DNA of 14,685 nucleotides from Eggerthellaceae bacterium (lineage in GTDB: Bacteria > Actinomycetota > Coriobacteriia > Coriobacteriales > Eggerthellaceae), in assembly GCA_017559045.1 (NCBI GenBank), contig JAFYTB010000053.1, forward strand, positions 1-14,685. The letters are read 5' to 3'. Shown piece after piece: positions 1 through 6,004 of this stretch. Below the pieces are notes generated by a model. That model was not told the DNA's origin and made no database searches. It saw only the letters and a list, made by a program, of their open reading frames with translations. The translations under genes and the position numbers were made by a program. Every line of letters begins with the position of its first letter. Position 1 is the first letter of the stretch.

Positions 1-215
1 CTGCCGCCGCCAAGCACGAGAACGTCGATCTTGCCAACAAAGCCCTCGAGATCATCCACGTGATAGCTCGGCACACCCGTGATCGTAGTCACGGAAGCAG
101 GATCGCGGCGCGTAAACACAGCCACGAGCTCCATGTCCTCGTTAGCCTGGCAAGCCAGCTCAACGCCACGTCCGAGGTTGCCATATCCCAAAATACCAAT
201 GCGAATATTCGCCAT
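1..215 (-). CDS. ddh: meso-diaminopimelate dehydrogenase, N-terminal part (runs off the window)
   Basis: Only the first 71 codons are present; the gene continues past base 1. The enzyme reductively aminates L-2-amino-6-oxopimelate with NADPH and ammonia to meso-diaminopimelate, a one-step route to lysine and peptidoglycan precursor. The start MANIRIGILGYGNLGRG gives a Rossmann G10-x-G12-x-x-G15 loop. Strand 2 ends in FTRRDP, with R36 and R37 where Corynebacterium Ddh binds the NADP 2'-phosphate. The segment then runs to the DVLVLGGG strand, as in Ddh. The start is ATG at 213-215, with AAAGGA about 6 bases upstream on the minus strand. The gene follows icd by 89 bp with no convincing terminator between, so co-transcription is likely. 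A related Gfo/Idh/MocA-type dehydrogenase cannot be fully excluded from this fragment, but the match to Ddh N-termini is close. Confidence 0.85.
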   Translation of the reverse strand, partial: MANIRIGILGYGNLGRGVELACQANEDMELVAVFTRRDPASVTTITGVPSYHVDDLEGFVGKIDVLVLGGG

Positions 216-304
216 GTTAATTCCTTTCACAGATGCCTTACGGCGTCATGCGATCAACTCTATTCAAGGCCTCCGGCTTCAGCCGCCTCGGCCAACACTC
301 GACC

Positions 305-1507
305 CTATGCCCTCAGCTCGTCGGCTACCGCCACGATGAATTCGCGCGTCGAAAGTTTCTGGGGATTCTCCAGGGTCGTGATCAGCGCCAAGTCACCGGT
401 CATACGACCGCTTTCGATCACGTCGATGGTCGCCTTCTCCAAACGATCCGCGAAGTCGACCAGCTCGGGCAGCTCGTCAAGCTCGCCGCGCTTACGCAGC
501 GCACCCGACCAAGCGAAGATGGTCGCCACAGAGTTCGTGGAGGTCTCCTGGCCCTCGAGATGCTTGTAGTAGTGACGCTGCACCGTACCATGCGCAGCCT
601 CGTACTCGTACACACCCGACGGGCTCACCAAAACGCTGGTCATCATTGCAAGGCTGCCAAACGCGCTCGACACCATGTCGCTCATGACGTCGCCGTCGTA
701 GTTCTTGCATGCCCAAATGAAGCCGCCCTCGGCCTTCATCACGCGAGCAACCGCGTCATCGATCAGCGTGTAGAAATACTCAATGCCAGCCGCCTTGAAT
801 GCCTCGGCGTATTCCGCGTCGAAGATCTCCTGGAAGATGTCCTTAAAACGATGGTCATACTTCTTAGAAATGGTGTCCTTGCTGCTGAACCAAACGTCCT
901 GCTTGGTATCCAGCGCATAGTTGAAGCAGCTACGCGCAAAGCTTGCGATCGAATCGTCAAGGTTATGCATGCCCTGGGCAACGCCGGGACCTGCGTATTC
1001 GTGAACCAGCTCGCGGATTTCCGTACCGTCAGCTGCGGTGTAAACCAGCTCGACCTTGCCCGGACCCGGCACCTGAATCTCTACGTTCTTGTACACATCG
1101 CCATACGCATGGCGAGCCAAGGTGATGGGCTTCTTCCAATTGCGCACGCAAGGCTCAATGCCCTTGCAGGTGATGGGAGCGCGGAAAACCGTTCCGTCGA
1201 GCATGGCGCGAATGGTTCCGTTAGGGCTCTTCCACATCTCCTTGAGGCCGTACTCCTCAACGCGTGCAGCATTGGCCGTAATAGTTGCGCACTTCACAGC
1301 AACGCCCAAACGCTTGGTGGCATTTGCGGAATCGATCGTCACCTGATCGTCCGTCTCATTGCGATACTCGAGGCCGAGATCGTAATACTCGGTCTTCAGG
1401 TCAACAAACGGGCAGATCAGCTCGTCCTTGATCATCTGCCAGATGATGCGCGTCATCTCGTCGCCGTCCATCTCGACAAGCGGTGTCTTCATAGCAATCT
1501 TGGTCAT
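305..1507 (-). CDS. icd: NADP-dependent isocitrate dehydrogenase (homodimeric, eukaryote-like type)
   Basis: The 400-residue product oxidatively decarboxylates isocitrate to 2-oxoglutarate, producing NADPH in the cytosol. The full length fits the homodimeric subfamily found in eukaryotic cytosol and some bacteria. Substrate residues fall at the same numbers as in human IDH1: S94, N96, R100 (SPNGTIR), R109 and R132 (LARHAYGD). Metal-binding aspartates are in LIDDAVAR (D250/D251) and NYDGDVMSD (D273, D277). The AAHGTVQRHY segment (306-313) carries the Arg-His pair typical of NADP preference. The ATG at 1505-1507 has a strong GAGGAGGG site 4 bases upstream (1511-1518 on the plus strand). A TATAAT -10 box lies about 110 bp upstream. 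ddh follows on the same strand. Identification is very secure; no defects are seen. Confidence 0.97.
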   Translation of the reverse strand: MTKIAMKTPLVEMDGDEMTRIIWQMIKDELICPFVDLKTEYYDLGLEYRNETDDQVTIDSANATKRLGVAVKCATITANAARVEEYGLKEMWKSPNGTIRAMLDGTVFRAPITCKGIEPCVRNWKKPITLARHAYGDVYKNVEIQVPGPGKVELVYTAADGTEIRELVHEYAGPGVAQGMHNLDDSIASFARSCFNYALDTKQDVWFSSKDTISKKYDHRFKDIFQEIFDAEYAEAFKAAGIEYFYTLIDDAVARVMKAEGGFIWACKNYDGDVMSDMVSSAFGSLAMMTSVLVSPSGVYEYEAAHGTVQRHYYKHLEGQETSTNSVATIFAWSGALRKRGELDELPELVDFADRLEKATIDVIESGRMTGDLALITTLENPQKLSTREFIVAVADELRA

Positions 1508-1587
1508 AAACCCTCCTCGAGAGACGAAGCGATCGCGGTTCGCGGCGCAAGTTCGCGGACTTTCTCCGCACGAGCCCAGTCGGCTCC

Positions 1588-1615
1588 TAATGATTGCGCC
1601 CTAGTGATTGCGCCC
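1588..1615 (-). repeat. two tandem 14-bp direct repeats at the icd start site
   Basis: Plus-strand unit TA(A/G)TGATTGCGCCC occurs at 1588-1601 and again at 1602-1615, with a single mismatch. The pair begins immediately downstream of the icd -10 box, where the first transcribed bases are expected. Two adjacent near-identical copies at this position would suit an operator or an initial-transcript signal. That role is inferred. Confidence 0.6.
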
Positions 1616-1621
1616 ATTATA
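1616..1621 (-). promoter_or_regulatory. icd promoter, -10 box
   Basis: Minus-strand TATAAT is a perfect -10 hexamer. Transcription would start near 1609 and leave a leader of about 100 bases before icd. No good -35 hexamer is found 16-18 bases upstream, but an inverted pair TTAAGG/CCTTAA (1634-1639 and 1654-1659) covers the -35 region. This would fit an activator- or repressor-controlled promoter. Confidence 0.6.
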
Positions 1622-1741
1622 GGCAGCCCCATGTTAAGGCACGGTTAAACCCACCTTAAGCGCATGAACCGAGCAGACGAGAAGCTGTTGCAGGGGGAAT
1701 TAAAGCGGAAGGAAAGGCGCACAACGCAAGCAGCGATCAGG

Positions 1742-2833
1742 CTACTCGGCGTCGAGCGCAGGGGCCTCCCCCGCATGATCCAACCCAGACGGCTTGGCCA
1801 AACCGGGAATCTCCGCAAGCGTCTTCTTCAGGGGCTCGCGAATATGACAGAGCTTGTCCTTGCAATTTGCGCACAGCAGCGATGCGTTGGTGCGCTCATC
1901 AAAGCGCTCGGGGTAACGCGCAAACGCGAGTTCCCAGCGAACCAAAACGACAAGAGCCATAACGACCAGCGGCCATACAAACCACGCCGTGCTCAAGTCG
2001 AGCACCAAGAACAGCAGCGGCGTGACAGCCATGATGGCATCCCAGTTGAAAATGTGACACGTCGTGCAGCAACGATTCTTCATGAGCAGCAGCTGAATGG
2101 GGCACCACAGAACCACGCAGATCATGTCGAACAGGAAGTAGAAGAGCACCCAAATGATCAGAGTGGGCTCGTTGAACAAACCCGCATATACCAACACAGC
2201 CAAAACGGCCGCATTAAGCGCAACCCACGCAAGGGCTACGGGAATGACTTCCTTGAATCGATCGGCGCGAATCTGGTTTCGCGCCTCCTCGCTCGCAGTC
2301 AGCTGCTCTTCCTTGAACGGAATAATGCGCAGAAAATCGATGCTTCGAAGGAGCACTTTCAGCGAATCAACCGCGCCCGCACGGGTCTCCTCAAATGCAG
2401 TGCGCACTTGAGCGGGCAACTCTACGGGAATTCGCTCGACAGCAACACGGCCCTGCTCAATCGTGTCGCGCACATAGGCCATACTGCCCGCGCGACCTTC
2501 CTTGAACATACGAGCCGTCGGAACGTGGAACTCCCCATACTGCTTGAGGCTACCCATCGAGATCTTGGCGCTCGGGAAGAACTTCGTGAGAATATCCAGG
2601 AAGATGAACACGAAGACAACATCGATCAGATTCAATCCGCCACGAAAGCCGAAGCTTTCAGAAATGGTGATCTGATCAGGCGCGAGGACATAGCAGGCAA
2701 CACCCGCCAAAAGAAGAATCGTGCGCAACACCATGCGCACGACATAACCCAAGAAAAGCCTCGTGGGCTTTCGGGAAGAAAAGCGGCCCCCGGTTGATCC
2801 GGAGGCCGTATGTTCAAAAGAGTTGGTGCTCAC
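1742..2833 (-). CDS. uncharacterised polytopic membrane protein with two cysteine clusters
   Basis: I do not recognise a named family. The longest frame, from GTG 2833, gives 363 residues. Six hydrophobic segments are visible at about 34-51, 67-87, 196-220, 223-245, 266-286 and 284-302. A 100-residue polar stretch (90-195) lies between the second and third. Positive charges before segment 1 suggest a cytosolic N-terminus. On that topology both cysteine groups face the cytosol: CCTTCH (C255, C256, C259, H260) before segment 5, and CANCKDKLCH (C321, C324, C329, H330) in the C-terminal tail. Together they could bind zinc or an Fe-S cluster; this is inferred. The start is doubtful: two hairpins with T-rich tails, probably the rubrerythrin terminator, lie within codons 1-28, and those codons are rare-rich (CGA, AGG, GGG). 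GAGG precedes TTG 2752, and ATG 2734 is the first methionine. I favour a start at 2752-2734; the maximal frame is listed. Confidence 0.7.
   Translation of the reverse strand: MSTNSFEHTASGSTGGRFSSRKPTRLFLGYVVRMVLRTILLLAGVACYVLAPDQITISESFGFRGGLNLIDVVFVFIFLDILTKFFPSAKISMGSLKQYGEFHVPTARMFKEGRAGSMAYVRDTIEQGRVAVERIPVELPAQVRTAFEETRAGAVDSLKVLLRSIDFLRIIPFKEEQLTASEEARNQIRADRFKEVIPVALAWVALNAAVLAVLVYAGLFNEPTLIIWVLFYFLFDMICVVLWCPIQLLLMKNRCCTTCHIFNWDAIMAVTPLLFLVLDLSTAWFVWPLVVMALVVLVRWELAFARYPERFDERTNASLLCANCKDKLCHIREPLKKTLAEIPGLAKPSGLDHAGEAPALDAE
2755..2771 (-). terminator. possible second rubrerythrin terminator hairpin
   Basis: On the minus strand AAAGCC and GGCTTT form a 6-bp stem around a CACGA loop, followed by TTCTT. 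It lies just downstream of the stronger hairpin at 2784-2808 and has the same CTTTTCTT tail. It is weak alone; the tandem arrangement makes it more credible. Confidence 0.35.
2776..2808 (-). terminator. intrinsic terminator of rubrerythrin
   Basis: A 10-bp GC-rich stem (minus-strand CGGCCTCCGG and CCGGGGGCCG, one G-U pair) with a five-base ATCAA loop is followed by CTTTTCTT. It begins 28 bases after the rubrerythrin stop codon, the usual place for a terminator. It overlaps codons 9-19 of the longest frame of the next gene. Confidence 0.65.
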
Positions 2834-2836
2834 GGC

Positions 2837-3376
2837 CTAGAAGTTCTCAGCGCGAATCTCGAAGTACTCGCGGCCATGGGCGCACACGGGGCAAACCTCG
2901 GGAGCCTCGGTGCCAATGTGGAAGTGACCGCAGTTGTTGCACTTCCAAACATAGACCTCGTCACGCTTGAAGACCTCACCAGCGTTGATGCGCTCGATGA
3001 GCTTGCGATAACGAGCCTCATGCTCCTTCTCGACTGCGCCAACGCCGTCGAACAGCTCAGCGAGGTTCTCGAAGCCCTCCTCGCGAGCGGTCTTGGCGAA
3101 CTCGGCGTACATCTCGGTCCACTCTTCGTTCTCACCAGCGGCAGCATCAGCCAGGTTCTCCAGCGTGCTGGGCACCTTGCCACCATGCAGAGCCTTGAAC
3201 CAGAGCTTTGCATGCTCCTTCTCGTTCAGAGCAGTCTCCATGAAGATGTTCTGGATCTGCACATAGCCGTCCTTCTTGGCCTGGCTTGCATAGTACTGAT
3301 ACTTGGTGTGAGCCTGAGCCTCACCAGCGAATGCGTACCACAGGTTCTTCTCAGTCTGAGTTCCCTTGAGCTCCAT
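2837..3376 (-). CDS. rbr: rubrerythrin (diiron peroxidase with C-terminal rubredoxin domain)
   Basis: The 179-residue cytosolic protein reduces hydrogen peroxide in anaerobes, taking electrons through its rubredoxin domain. The N-terminal ferritin-like four-helix domain (about 1-135) carries E19 in AGEAQAH and two ExxH motifs, E52-H55 (NEKEH) and E116-H119 (EKEH). Further acids lie in TAREEGFENLAE (E99/E100). The C-terminal rubredoxin-like domain has both cysteine pairs: CNNC (146, 149) and CPVC (162, 165). Length and domain order are typical. The ATG has GAGGAGGA 6 bases upstream. A promoter lies at the end of the preceding gene, and a terminator hairpin follows the stop, so the gene is probably a monocistronic stress gene. 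No defect is visible. Confidence 0.97.
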   Translation of the reverse strand: MELKGTQTEKNLWYAFAGEAQAHTKYQYYASQAKKDGYVQIQNIFMETALNEKEHAKLWFKALHGGKVPSTLENLADAAAGENEEWTEMYAEFAKTAREEGFENLAELFDGVGAVEKEHEARYRKLIERINAGEVFKRDEVYVWKCNNCGHFHIGTEAPEVCPVCAHGREYFEIRAENF

Positions 3377-3416
3377 CGAAGTCCTCCTCGAATCGGCGGT
3401 TGTTCTTACTCTTCGT

Positions 3417-3447
3417 AGTATAGAGCAATCGATTCACACTATGCCAA
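3417..3447 (-). promoter_or_regulatory. predicted rubrerythrin promoter
   Basis: Minus-strand TTGGCA (3447-3442) and TATACT (3422-3417) are separated by 19 bases; TCTATA at 17 bases is an alternative -10. The -35 box overlaps the last codons of the upstream hydrolase gene. The leader to the ATG would be about 35 bases. Confidence 0.4.
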
Positions 3448-4560
3448 GGCAGGCCAAAGCTTCGGTTCGGGCACCATAAGATCGGCTCCGGAAACATCGA
3501 CATCTGCCAAGGAAACATACTTGATGGCAGGGTCTTCGTACTCGTTGTAATAGTAGGTACGCGTATTGGCCGAATAGCCGCCGGTGTAAACCGTGCGCTC
3601 GAAGAAGCCATTGGCCATCTGCGCCGCGCCATCGATCATGGCAACACCGCAAAGCGTATGGAACATGCGGAGTACATTTTCGCCCTCGCTCTTCACGGTC
3701 GGATAATTCGTATTGAGATATGCAGCTCGCACGAAACGCGAAGGAGAATAGTAGTCGCCCGGAATCCCGCGCATGCCCGACCCAGATCCATAGGGCTCGA
3801 GGGTGGCCGTGCCCCATTCAACTGGCTTGGGGTAGCGGCTAGTCAGCGAGAGGTAATTTCGGATGTTCTCGGCATGCCAGTCGAAAGTCGGCTGATTTGC
3901 CAACACGTCGAAGTCGTTGCGATGCACGTGCATGCCATCGTGGGCATATTCGATCACGATGCTACGCTTTCCGTCGCACACGATCCAATGAAGAAGGGAT
4001 ACGGGATACTCCTCGCTTACCGGCTTCGCCACAATGGCAACCTGATCGAGGACACGCTCGAGCTCGTCGACCGACTCAAAGCAACTGACCACCCACAGAG
4101 GGAATTCGTAGGCTGCAACATTGATCTTTCCCGCAACGGGGCCTTCCTCGAACTGCGCATATCCAGGAAAGTTCAAACCCGCAATACCCAGGCCAGCCTC
4201 ATTGGCGCAGTCGAAATAAAGCGGCGTATTGTCAACCGCAATGCCCATTCCCATGACGGCATGCTCGCAAGGCTCTCCCCCGTACATGACGGGCGAAGCA
4301 CCGGAAGCCGCGCCAGACAAGTCGGACGCGACGCCAAACGTCGCATCTCCGCTGAGGCCGGAAGCCGCATTAAATGCCGCATCACCGCCGGAGCCGGTCG
4401 TGGCGCCAAACGCCGCATCGCCGTTGGGACCAAACGCCCACTTGCGCATGTAATCGCGCGGAGTCACCAGCACGTACTGACCATAACCGCAACTCCAGTC
4501 CAGATTCCTACCGAAGAACATGTTGCCTTCAACATCCGTGAAGCGAATTGCCGTACACAC
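3439..4560 (-). CDS. choloylglycine hydrolase family enzyme (bile salt hydrolase type)
   Basis: This 373-residue Ntn-hydrolase would deconjugate glycine- or taurine-linked bile salts; penicillin V acylase is a related activity. Catalytic Cys2 becomes the N-terminus after methionine removal, which fixes the start at GTG 4560 (GTG TGT), with TTAGGAGG 5 bases upstream. The family active-site set is present: C2, R18 and D21 (GRNLDW), N120 (ANEAGLGIAGLNFP), N222 (ANQPTFDWH) and R275 (GDYYSPSRFVR). These positions match Clostridium perfringens enzyme residues 2, 18, 21, 82, 175 and 228. No signal peptide is seen, so it is probably cytosolic. It is longer than the usual 315-330 residues because residues 45-95 contain a Gly/Ala-rich insertion with 12-residue repeats. 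It lies directly upstream of rubrerythrin. Substrate (bile salt versus penicillin V) is inferred; the CDWH-like and NFP loops favour bile salts. Confidence 0.9.
   Translation of the reverse strand: MCTAIRFTDVEGNMFFGRNLDWSCGYGQYVLVTPRDYMRKWAFGPNGDAAFGATTGSGGDAAFNAASGLSGDATFGVASDLSGAASGASPVMYGGEPCEHAVMGMGIAVDNTPLYFDCANEAGLGIAGLNFPGYAQFEEGPVAGKINVAAYEFPLWVVSCFESVDELERVLDQVAIVAKPVSEEYPVSLLHWIVCDGKRSIVIEYAHDGMHVHRNDFDVLANQPTFDWHAENIRNYLSLTSRYPKPVEWGTATLEPYGSGSGMRGIPGDYYSPSRFVRAAYLNTNYPTVKSEGENVLRMFHTLCGVAMIDGAAQMANGFFERTVYTGGYSANTRTYYYNEYEDPAIKYVSLADVDVSGADLMVPEPKLWPALA
4315..4422 (-). repeat. in-frame 36-bp tandem repeats inside the bile salt hydrolase gene
   Basis: Three successive 12-codon units encode GDAAFGATTGSG (residues 47-58), GDAAFNAASGLS (59-70) and GDATFGVASDLS (71-82), followed by a partial GAASGA. 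The units are diverged but clearly related at DNA level. They lie between the PRDY strand and the HAVMGMG strand, where typical family members have only a short loop. Confidence 0.85.
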
Positions 4561-4907
4561 AGAAGCCTCCTAAGTTGTCATTCGTGGCGATGCCGCCGAT
4601 TCAGCGAGATCAAAGCAACGTCGCTGCATTTGCGTCACCGACCCGACACACGCAAACCGGCCTCGCTTTATCAGCATCACTAAGTTGGCATCAGTGTATG
4701 AAGGGCACGCGCTCTACGGCCTTTCAGCAAGCGTTTGTGAGCAAGGCGTTTGCATTCCGAAACCATCACCCTTTAAAAGGGAAACACGCCTGTTCACCCC
4801 ATGTTTTTGCCACCATTCGCAATTTGCAATTCGGCATATAAACAGTAGTGATACCCTGACCCGAAGCACTAATTCACATTCACGCTGCATGCTCAGAGGA
4901 GGCCCCT
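4561..4907. promoter_or_regulatory. divergent intergenic region between the hydrolase and thrH
   Basis: No gene is seen in these 347 bp, which must hold promoters for both flanking genes. Visible structure includes an odd palindrome CCCTTTAAAAGGG (4769-4781) and a near-direct repeat GCAAGCGTTTG / GCAAGGCGTTTGC (4727-4737 and 4741-4753). Two GCATCA copies 8 bases apart lie near 4674-4692, and an AT-richer stretch around 4820-4850 contains TATAAA. No confident -35/-10 pair could be chosen for either strand. The only solid regulatory signals are the two ribosome binding sites. Confidence 0.5.
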
Positions 4908-5510
4908 ATGTTCGTTACTTGCCTGGATCTCGAAGGAGTCCTCGTTCCCGAAATCTGGATCGAGTTTGCGGAAGCCGCCGGCATCCCCGAGCTCAAGCGC
5001 ACCACTCGCGATGAACCCGATTACGACAAGCTCATGAAGTACCGTATTGCCATTCTGGAAGAGCACGGTCTGGGCCTGCCGCAGATCCAGGAGGTCATCG
5101 CAACCCTCGAGCCCATGCCCGGCGCAAAGGAGTTCCTCGACGCTCTGCGCGACAAGGGTCAGGTCATCATCATTTCCGACACCTTCTCCCAGTTCGCCGC
5201 TCCGCTCATGAAGAAGCTCGGCTATCCCACCATCTTCTGCAACGAGCTGATCGTCGACGAGTCCGGCAAGATCGTTGACTACAAGATGCGCTGCGAACCC
5301 AGCAAGCTCACCACCGTCAAGGCTCTTCACTCCGCAGGCCTCGACACCGTTGCTGCTGGCGACAGCTACAACGACCTGGGCATGATTCGCGCATCGAAGG
5401 CCGGCTTCCTCTTCAAGTCGAACGACGCCATCAAGGCCGAGAATCCGGACATCCCCGCACTCGAGACCTACGACGAGCTTCTCGCCGCCTTCGCCGAGGC
5501 CACGGCATAA
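4908..5510 (+). CDS. thrH: bifunctional phosphoserine phosphatase / homoserine phosphotransferase
   Basis: This 200-residue HAD-superfamily enzyme closely resembles Pseudomonas ThrH, which hydrolyses phosphoserine and can transfer the phosphate to homoserine. It therefore links serine and threonine synthesis. Motif I is CLDLEGVLVPE, with nucleophile D7 and, unusually for HAD enzymes but typical of ThrH, E9 in place of the second aspartate. Motif II is IISDTF (S90, D91, T92), the motif III lysine is probably K133, and motif IV is AAGDSYND (D152, D156). The segment TTRDEPDYDKLMKYR (32-46) is also ThrH-like. The ATG has AGAGGAGG about 5 bases upstream. It is the only recognised gene on the plus strand and stands alone. 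Length matches the family (about 205). Confidence 0.92.
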   Translation: MFVTCLDLEGVLVPEIWIEFAEAAGIPELKRTTRDEPDYDKLMKYRIAILEEHGLGLPQIQEVIATLEPMPGAKEFLDALRDKGQVIIISDTFSQFAAPLMKKLGYPTIFCNELIVDESGKIVDYKMRCEPSKLTTVKALHSAGLDTVAAGDSYNDLGMIRASKAGFLFKSNDAIKAENPDIPALETYDELLAAFAEATA

Positions 5511-5531
5511 ACCGACGAGCCACCACGCGGT

Positions 5532-5577
5532 CCCATCGAGGCTGCATCGCCTGCCCCGTCGAAGCTACATCGCTTGC
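5532..5577. repeat. imperfect 23-bp tandem duplication after thrH
   Basis: Bases 5532-5554 and 5555-5577 align over 23 bp with five mismatches, sharing ATCG/GTCG-A-GCT and CATCGC-TG cores. The duplication lies just 3' of the thrH stop and opens the repeat-rich convergent gap. No function is evident. Confidence 0.6.
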
Positions 5578-5636
5578 CTCGCTTCTTGCAACTGACGCGA
5601 CGACCGGCCGGCACGACAGCCAACAGCATTGGCGAC

Positions 5637-5934
5637 TTAGCCAAAACAAAGGGCAGTGTCATGGAAGCTGGCGGATTTCGATTCGATTTAGCCAAAACAG
5701 GCGGTGCTGTCATGACAATGATGGCTGTTTTGGCTAAAAAGCTTCTCTCGGGGTCGCACTTCGCCTCATCAAAGCAACAAAAGCTAGCAAGTTCTGAAAT
5801 ATTTAGCCAAAAGGGGCGGTGCTGTCATGACAGCACCGCCCCTTTTGGCTAAATCGGAATCGGTTATTCATTTCTTCATGACTCTGCCACCAGTTTTGGC
5901 TAGAAATCGTGACACTGCCCCTTGTTTTGACTAG
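5637..5934. repeat. cluster of TTTAGCCAAAA...TGTCATGA inverted-repeat units
   Basis: This gene-free convergent gap (5511-6004) contains at least six oriented copies of one unit: TTAGCCAAAAC, then a GGGC/GGCG-(C/G)GTG core, then TGTCATG. Forward copies are at 5637-5663, 5687-5716 and 5801-5827. Reverse copies are at about 5725-5738 (short), 5828-5854, 5891-5903 (short) and 5911-5934. The outermost pair (5637 and 5911) are inverted partners, so the whole cluster is nested like a fold-back. The arrangement resembles REP/BIME-type intergenic repeats. No terminator with a clean T-run is visible for either flanking gene, so these hairpins may serve that purpose. Confidence 0.85.
5801..5854. repeat. 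perfect 54-bp palindrome
   Basis: The two 27-base halves meet at 5827/5828 and are exactly reverse-complementary, with no spacer. The left half starts ATTTAGCCAAAAGGGG and ends GCTGTCA. The identity stops at both edges (5800 and 5855 do not pair). It can form a cruciform in DNA or a long hairpin in RNA from either direction. Confidence 0.97.
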
Positions 5935-6004
5935 AAGACCTGGCCAGAGGTGGCCTCGAATACTCCAAGAGCGCTCGGACGCGATTCGAACACGAGCGAG
6001 CTAG

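Noticed and set aside
270..295. GGCC...GGCC stem-loop after icd as a terminator
   Set aside because: The stem is short and interrupted, and no T-run follows, so it does not look like an intrinsic terminator.
233..1648. Long plus-strand open frame of 471 residues
   Set aside because: It is antisense to icd, whose every key residue is intact; the translation has no recognisable motif and no ribosome site.
1664..2797. Plus-strand open frame of 377 residues opposite the membrane-protein gene
   Set aside because: The minus frame shows six clean hydrophobic helices, whereas this one is a charged, motif-free shadow rich in Arg, His and Gln.
4548..4841. Plus-strand frame of 97 residues in the divergent spacer
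   Set aside because: It starts inside the hydrolase gene, lacks a ribosome site and shows no motif; the spacer must hold two promoters.
5574..5852. Open frame of 92 residues with repeated LAKT(K/G)G(S/A)VM
   Set aside because: It reads through the intergenic inverted repeats; the peptide repetition comes from the DNA repeats, and no ribosome site is present.
5637..5934. CRISPR array
   Set aside because: The copies are in alternating orientation with unequal spacing and their spacers are partly repeated, unlike a CRISPR array.
5975..6000. tRNA-like GTTCGAATC on the minus strand
   Set aside because: The flanking bases do not form a T-arm stem, and no acceptor or anticodon arm can be built.
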